From SpSt-333 sp964371615 (GTDB lineage: Bacteria > Bacteroidota > Ignavibacteria > UBA10030 > UBA8401): a stretch of 64,000 bases of DNA. The notes under the pieces are model-generated. The model saw nothing but the letters and a program-made list of their open reading frames with translations. It was not told where the DNA came from and made no database searches. The stretch lies in NCBI GenBank assembly GCA_964371615.1, contig CAYJMS010000002.1, positions 496,001 through 560,000 of the forward strand. The letters are read 5' to 3'. This document shows, piece after piece, positions 60,708 to 64,000 of this stretch (within the stretch, counting starts at the first letter, position 1; every line of letters begins with the position of its first letter). Both the position numbers and the translations under genes were made by a program.

Positions 60708-61328
60708 TTACTGTACGGCCCTGTCATTCAAATACGCAACGATGACATCCACCTCCTGCTCATTCAACTGTGTCATCATCCGTTCATCATTAATTTCGAA
60801 TTCATTCAACGTCTGCGATATGGTAATACCTCCGGCAATCAGTGTCTGCTCCACGGCGGTCTCAGCATCGATGAGAGTGTACTCAATATCATCATAGTAT
60901 TTGTTCAACGGATAGGTATCGGCATTATCAAGTTCGGATTGATCCGCCTGCCGGATAATAGAATACAAGATGTTTTCTCCGGTGTCGGGATTCAAAGCCG
61001 AATACAACACCGTGATGACGCCTATAACGATCACCGTGACAACCGGCGCGGCTATAGGGACGAGCCACGACGGAATCCATCCGTGCCCATGCACGGCACC
61101 ATTGTCAAGCCGATCGCGCAGTCGAGGAATAAAATTCTGGAAATACTGAGGCGCCGGAGGTGTCTCTTCGTGCTGCTGCAACAGATCCATCGTGGTTCGG
61201 AGTTCGTCGAATTCCCGCTGCATTTCGGGAAAACGGCGCATTGCATCTTCGAGTTCCGTCCTGCGATCGGAATCCAACAATCCTTCCGCAAGATCAATCA
61301 GATCAATATGCGATAATTTATTTTTCAT
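60708..61328 (-). CDS. putative anti-sigma factor
   Basis: A 206-aa single-pass membrane protein. The cytoplasmic N-terminus (1-90) is helical with the pattern of anti-sigma domains (LIDLAEGLLDSDRRTELEDAMRRFPEMQREFDELR); there is no HxxxCxxC zinc motif, so it is not a ZAS type. A membrane segment lies at about 95-117. The periplasmic part (about 118-206) is unrelated to known families. The start overlaps the ECF sigma gene by 11 bases, the usual arrangement. Confidence 0.8.
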   Translation of the reverse strand: MKNKLSHIDLIDLAEGLLDSDRRTELEDAMRRFPEMQREFDELRTTMDLLQQHEETPPAPQYFQNFIPRLRDRLDNGAVHGHGWIPSWLVPIAAPVVTVIVIGVITVLYSALNPDTGENILYSIIRQADQSELDNADTYPLNKYYDDIEYTLIDAETAVEQTLIAGGITISQTLNEFEINDERMMTQLNEQEVDVIVAYLNDRAVQ

Positions 61329-61869
61329 GCTTGAGAAATTTCCCGATATTCCGAACAGCGTGGAAATAATTCGCCTTCAGTCCGCCGACGCTCGTGTTGA
61401 GGATTTTTGAAATCTCCTCATACGGTAATTCTTCGTAATACCGTAAGACGAATACATTCTTCTGTTTCTCCGGCAGACGGTCAATCGCCTGACGAATGAT
61501 CATTTGCTGTTCTTTCTTTTCCAGCTGCTCCAGCGGTTGATCATCCTTTGAAGCAATTTGTAACGGTTCTTCACGTTCCAGGGAAAAAATTTGCCGGATT
61601 TTTTTCCGGCGAATTTCATTGAGCGTGAGATTTATAGCAATCCTGTACAACCAGGTATAAAACGTCGAGTTCCCCTTGAACGAATGCAGTGAATGATACG
61701 CTTTGATGAAGATATTTTGAGCAAGGTCATTTGCTTCATCATGATCGGAGATCATTCGACGGACGATCCAATACACCTTTTCCTGATATCGGAGAACGAG
61801 TTGATTAAACGCCTGTTCGTTTCCGCGTTTAAATTCACGGATGAGATCCTGTTCGTCCGATTGGTCCAT
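61318..61869 (-). CDS. ECF-type RNA polymerase sigma factor
   Basis: A 183-aa sigma-70 family member with only regions 2 and 4. Region 2 has YQEKVYWIVRRMISDHDEANDLAQNIFIKAYHSL and FYTWLYRIAINLTLNEIRRKK. Region 4 has DRLPEKQKNVFVLRYYEELPYEEISKILNTSVGGLKANYFHAVRNI with the helix-turn-helix. It should direct polymerase to a small regulon when its anti-sigma partner, encoded next, lets go. I see no obvious autoregulatory promoter in the 45-base gap before it. Confidence 0.95.
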   Translation of the reverse strand: MDQSDEQDLIREFKRGNEQAFNQLVLRYQEKVYWIVRRMISDHDEANDLAQNIFIKAYHSLHSFKGNSTFYTWLYRIAINLTLNEIRRKKIRQIFSLEREEPLQIASKDDQPLEQLEKKEQQMIIRQAIDRLPEKQKNVFVLRYYEELPYEEISKILNTSVGGLKANYFHAVRNIGKFLKHEK

Positions 61870-61914
61870 GTGGTATGACGTTTTGACACTCTCTCCCGGT
61901 CTGAAGTTTAACGA

Positions 61915-63516
61915 TCAATAGATGCCATACCGAATACCGAGAAAAACATCCCATTCGCCCGAATAATCGCCTGTTCCCGAGTTTGCTTCGCTGGTATATC
62001 TCGATCGAAGTACCTGGGCATCTATCACCATATCCCGCAGTACCTCATATCTGCTGGTCAGTCCGTACGTTTGCGTTTTAATCACGGGCCCATAGAGGAA
62101 CGTCGGCGTGGGCAAATTATATTGGAATTGTGTCGGAAGCATTCCTCCTTTGCGCCACGATTCGAACTGGATTCCCACCTGTAATTCACGCATCGGTTGA
62201 TGGACAATCTGGGTAAAAAAGAGATCGGCATTTTGCCCCAGCCAATGTCCCATATCGACGGAATGGCTTTGGAATGTAGCATCCGAAAAGCGATGGTTGT
62301 ACACCCACGGATTCAAGCGGGTATATTCAACCAGAATCTTTGTCTCCGGCAGGAAGTGATCATAGAACCTGCTGCCGACGGTAAATCCGAGTTGATTGCG
62401 TTGACGGCTGGAAAGGTAAAAATCTTCCGTCGAGAATTCATCGATGAACATCGTCGCATAGAGCGTAGTCTTGTCGATCACATTGAGGTCGATGCTGAAG
62501 AACATTTGCGAATTATCGGTGTCCGTCATCCAGTGTTCGGCCGCCTTAAAGAACATGATCGGAATGAGGTACATCGGTTCCGGATTCCTGCTGCCGTATA
62601 CTTCCGATTCACCGATGGCTATGTCTACCCCGTCCCACGGCGAAAATTCGACCATATGCGCCGCCAGATATTTCGGTTTATACACACGGCGGAATCCCAA
62701 TCCGCCCGGCACACCCGGATTTTGATACGACCGGAGCGAATCGATAAGATCGGAAAAGAGCCAGGCATGAATGTAGGTAAAATCAATATTGTCGCCGAGG
62801 CGTGCTCTGAGTTTAATTTGTGGATATGACGGTGCCCGATTGGAGAGAATGACCGATCCACGCTCGCCACCGCCCCACACATTCGGCATTTTTTCGATAC
62901 TCAGAGAAACAAAGCCGACATCCACATTGATCTGCGCTTCTATAAAACTATATTCAAACGATCGTGGGATGAGATTGCGCGACGGTACCTCCGCGGGAAT
63001 GGGCGAAAGCACTCTCTTGGGATCCAGAAACGATCCGGATTCACGGTTGTCGCGGAAATAGAATGAAGCGCCGACATGTTTGCCGGCGTATCCGTACACC
63101 GACGCACCGTTGGAAATGACGGCGGTATTTTTCCCGTCTCCGCGTATATGTTTGGTATAACCGCCGTTGAGATTGAAATTAAAATTGCCGATATCGCTTT
63201 TATATTGGTACGGATGCCATCGCTCTTCGATGACGTTCTCATATCCAAGATTCACCAGTTCCTCGTAGAATTCCTCACGATAATAGTGTTGTTCTTCCAT
63301 CTCCACATCGGTCAAGACGCTCGTGGTGGTGTCGATCTGAATGATGAAGCCGGCGATTCTCTCGCGCGACAACGGTTTCACTTCATCCCGGTACCCGGTA
63401 ATCACCTGCTTCGCTTCCATCTTATCGAGATAGCGATACACCGGATGCCCCGGCGGAAGATAGACAGATTGTGCGCTCAACAAAACGGGAATCAACAACA
63501 CAAACAGTTTCTTCAT
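61915..63516 (-). CDS. Wzi-like outer membrane protein
   Basis: A 533-aa exported protein: signal peptide (MKKLFVLLIPVLLSAQ), an N-terminal helical/plug-like region (about 18-110: LPPGHPVYRYLDKMEAKQVITGY), and an extended beta-barrel to the end. Sequences such as FNLNGGYTKHIRGDG, GASFYFRDN, PNVWGGGERGSVILSNRAPSYPQIKLRA and EFSPWDGVDIAIGESEVYG are typical of the Wzi/capsule assembly family. In E. coli Wzi binds group 1 capsule at the surface; no capsule genes are visible here. Its ATG shares one base with the stop of the upstream FAD oxidoreductase (TAATG). Confidence 0.85.
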   Translation of the reverse strand: MKKLFVLLIPVLLSAQSVYLPPGHPVYRYLDKMEAKQVITGYRDEVKPLSRERIAGFIIQIDTTTSVLTDVEMEEQHYYREEFYEELVNLGYENVIEERWHPYQYKSDIGNFNFNLNGGYTKHIRGDGKNTAVISNGASVYGYAGKHVGASFYFRDNRESGSFLDPKRVLSPIPAEVPSRNLIPRSFEYSFIEAQINVDVGFVSLSIEKMPNVWGGGERGSVILSNRAPSYPQIKLRARLGDNIDFTYIHAWLFSDLIDSLRSYQNPGVPGGLGFRRVYKPKYLAAHMVEFSPWDGVDIAIGESEVYGSRNPEPMYLIPIMFFKAAEHWMTDTDNSQMFFSIDLNVIDKTTLYATMFIDEFSTEDFYLSSRQRNQLGFTVGSRFYDHFLPETKILVEYTRLNPWVYNHRFSDATFQSHSVDMGHWLGQNADLFFTQIVHQPMRELQVGIQFESWRKGGMLPTQFQYNLPTPTFLYGPVIKTQTYGLTSRYEVLRDMVIDAQVLRSRYTSEANSGTGDYSGEWDVFLGIRYGIY

Positions 63517-64000
63517 TAAATATTTCCTCTTTCGTGGAGAATCGATTGAATGGTAGCGTACGGAATTTGTCTGACCGGAATATTTTCTTTGACTGCCGTG
63601 GACGCAACCAGGCCGGCCGCTTCGCCGGTTGCGGACGATGTCGCCTGAATGCGAAGCGCCGCATGTCCTTCGCGTGTGGAAGAGATCGATCGGCCCGCCG
63701 TCAGGAGATTCTCGACATTTTTGACGATCAACGATCGCACCGGAATTTCGTAATACTCCCCCTCTTTCAGGTATTCCATCACCGATTGCTCGTTTTTTTG
63801 GCCGTGAATATCGACGCCGTAATTCCCTCTCGCAATGGCGTCTGGAAATTTTGCACCACCCCGGATATCCGCGCCGGTCACGGCGTATTCACCGACCGCT
63901 CTTCGAGTTTCGCGCACGCCGACCTGAACGCTTGTTTCGATGAGATAGGACAACTCGAATCCCGGGCACTCGCGTTTGATGATCCCGAACGAACGCACGA
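63516..64000 (-). CDS. FAD-dependent oxidoreductase, C-terminal part only
   Basis: About 161 codons of the C-terminus; the reading frame stays open to the window edge, so the N-terminal FAD-binding part is outside. The segments VGVRETRRAVGEYAVTGADI, YEIPVRSLIVKNVENLLTAGRSISSTREGHAALRIQATSSATGEAAGLVAS and the closing helix are the C-terminal signature of the FAD_oxidored (PF12831) family. Members are often secreted or lie in polysaccharide-use regions. It is translationally coupled to the Wzi-like gene. An in-frame ATG at 63998 is probably internal. Confidence 0.85.
   Translation of the reverse strand, partial: VRSFGIIKRECPGFELSYLIETSVQVGVRETRRAVGEYAVTGADIRGGAKFPDAIARGNYGVDIHGQKNEQSVMEYLKEGEYYEIPVRSLIVKNVENLLTAGRSISSTREGHAALRIQATSSATGEAAGLVASTAVKENIPVRQIPYATIQSILHERGNI

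Noticed and set aside
1..64000. CRISPR arrays, tRNA or rRNA genes, transposases, phage or conjugation genes
   Set aside because: No repeated spacer pattern, cloverleaf-like intergenic sequence or mobile-element protein was found; the repeats seen are within TPR and FG-GAP proteins.

Overview
The window looks like ordinary chromosome of a free-living member of the Bacteroidota/Ignavibacteriota (FCB) lineage. Two secreted proteins end in type IX secretion (T9SS) sorting domains of the NPFNP type, which is common in Ignavibacteria and their relatives. A TonB-dependent receptor with a carboxypeptidase-like plug extension, a Wzi-type outer membrane protein, a DUF4199 protein and LVIVD and FG-GAP secreted proteins fit the same group. 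Many intergenic regions carry a TTG-N19/21-TAnnTT element like the known Bacteroidota promoter. I see no tRNA, rRNA, CRISPR array, insertion sequence, phage or conjugative gene, and no gene-free stretch longer than about 300 bases.

Layout. 1-10.0 kb (minus): partial gpmA; metH behind a SAM-II riboswitch and an intrinsic terminator; an outer membrane barrel; a nitronate monooxygenase-like flavoprotein; a DipZ-like thioredoxin-fold protein that has lost its CxxC cysteines; a divergent RsmI-like methylase; an AI-2E family permease; dut. 10.1-25.1 kb (plus): a TPR protein; aroE with a response regulator; a hybrid histidine kinase; rodZ-like/ligA; a GT-B-like half protein with a STAS protein; a symporter-DUF4199-symporter block; murA. 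25.1-27.0 kb (minus): a REC-kinase protein and suhB. 27.1-30.8 kb (plus): a PLP decarboxylase and a TonB-dependent receptor. 30.9-39.9 kb (minus): a ppiD/surA-like gene, a barrel protein, aroK, aroB and the two T9SS cargo proteins, the first overlapping the end of aroB.

40.1-50.6 kb (minus) is a tight row: guaA, ABC ATPase, AbgT transporter, ABC-2-like permease, a TPR/periplasmic-binding (LpoA-like) protein, radC, methylmalonyl-CoA epimerase and uvrC, most junctions overlapping by 1-4 bases. 50.7-53.2 kb (plus): smpB, tyrS and a pyruvoyl-dependent arginine decarboxylase. After that come a lytic transglycosylase and TerC (minus), an M28 peptidase, a membrane protein, prmA and ppx (plus). The end (minus) holds a lipoprotein, a cysteine desulfurase, an ECF sigma/anti-sigma/periplasmic coiled-coil module, the Wzi-like protein and the C-terminal part of an FAD oxidoreductase.

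The most interesting item is the leader of metH. A promoter-like element is followed at once by a recognisable SAM-II aptamer, and then by a strong intrinsic terminator well upstream of the start codon. Its geometry suggests control of transcription by S-adenosylmethionine rather than the usual SAM-II blocking of the ribosome site.
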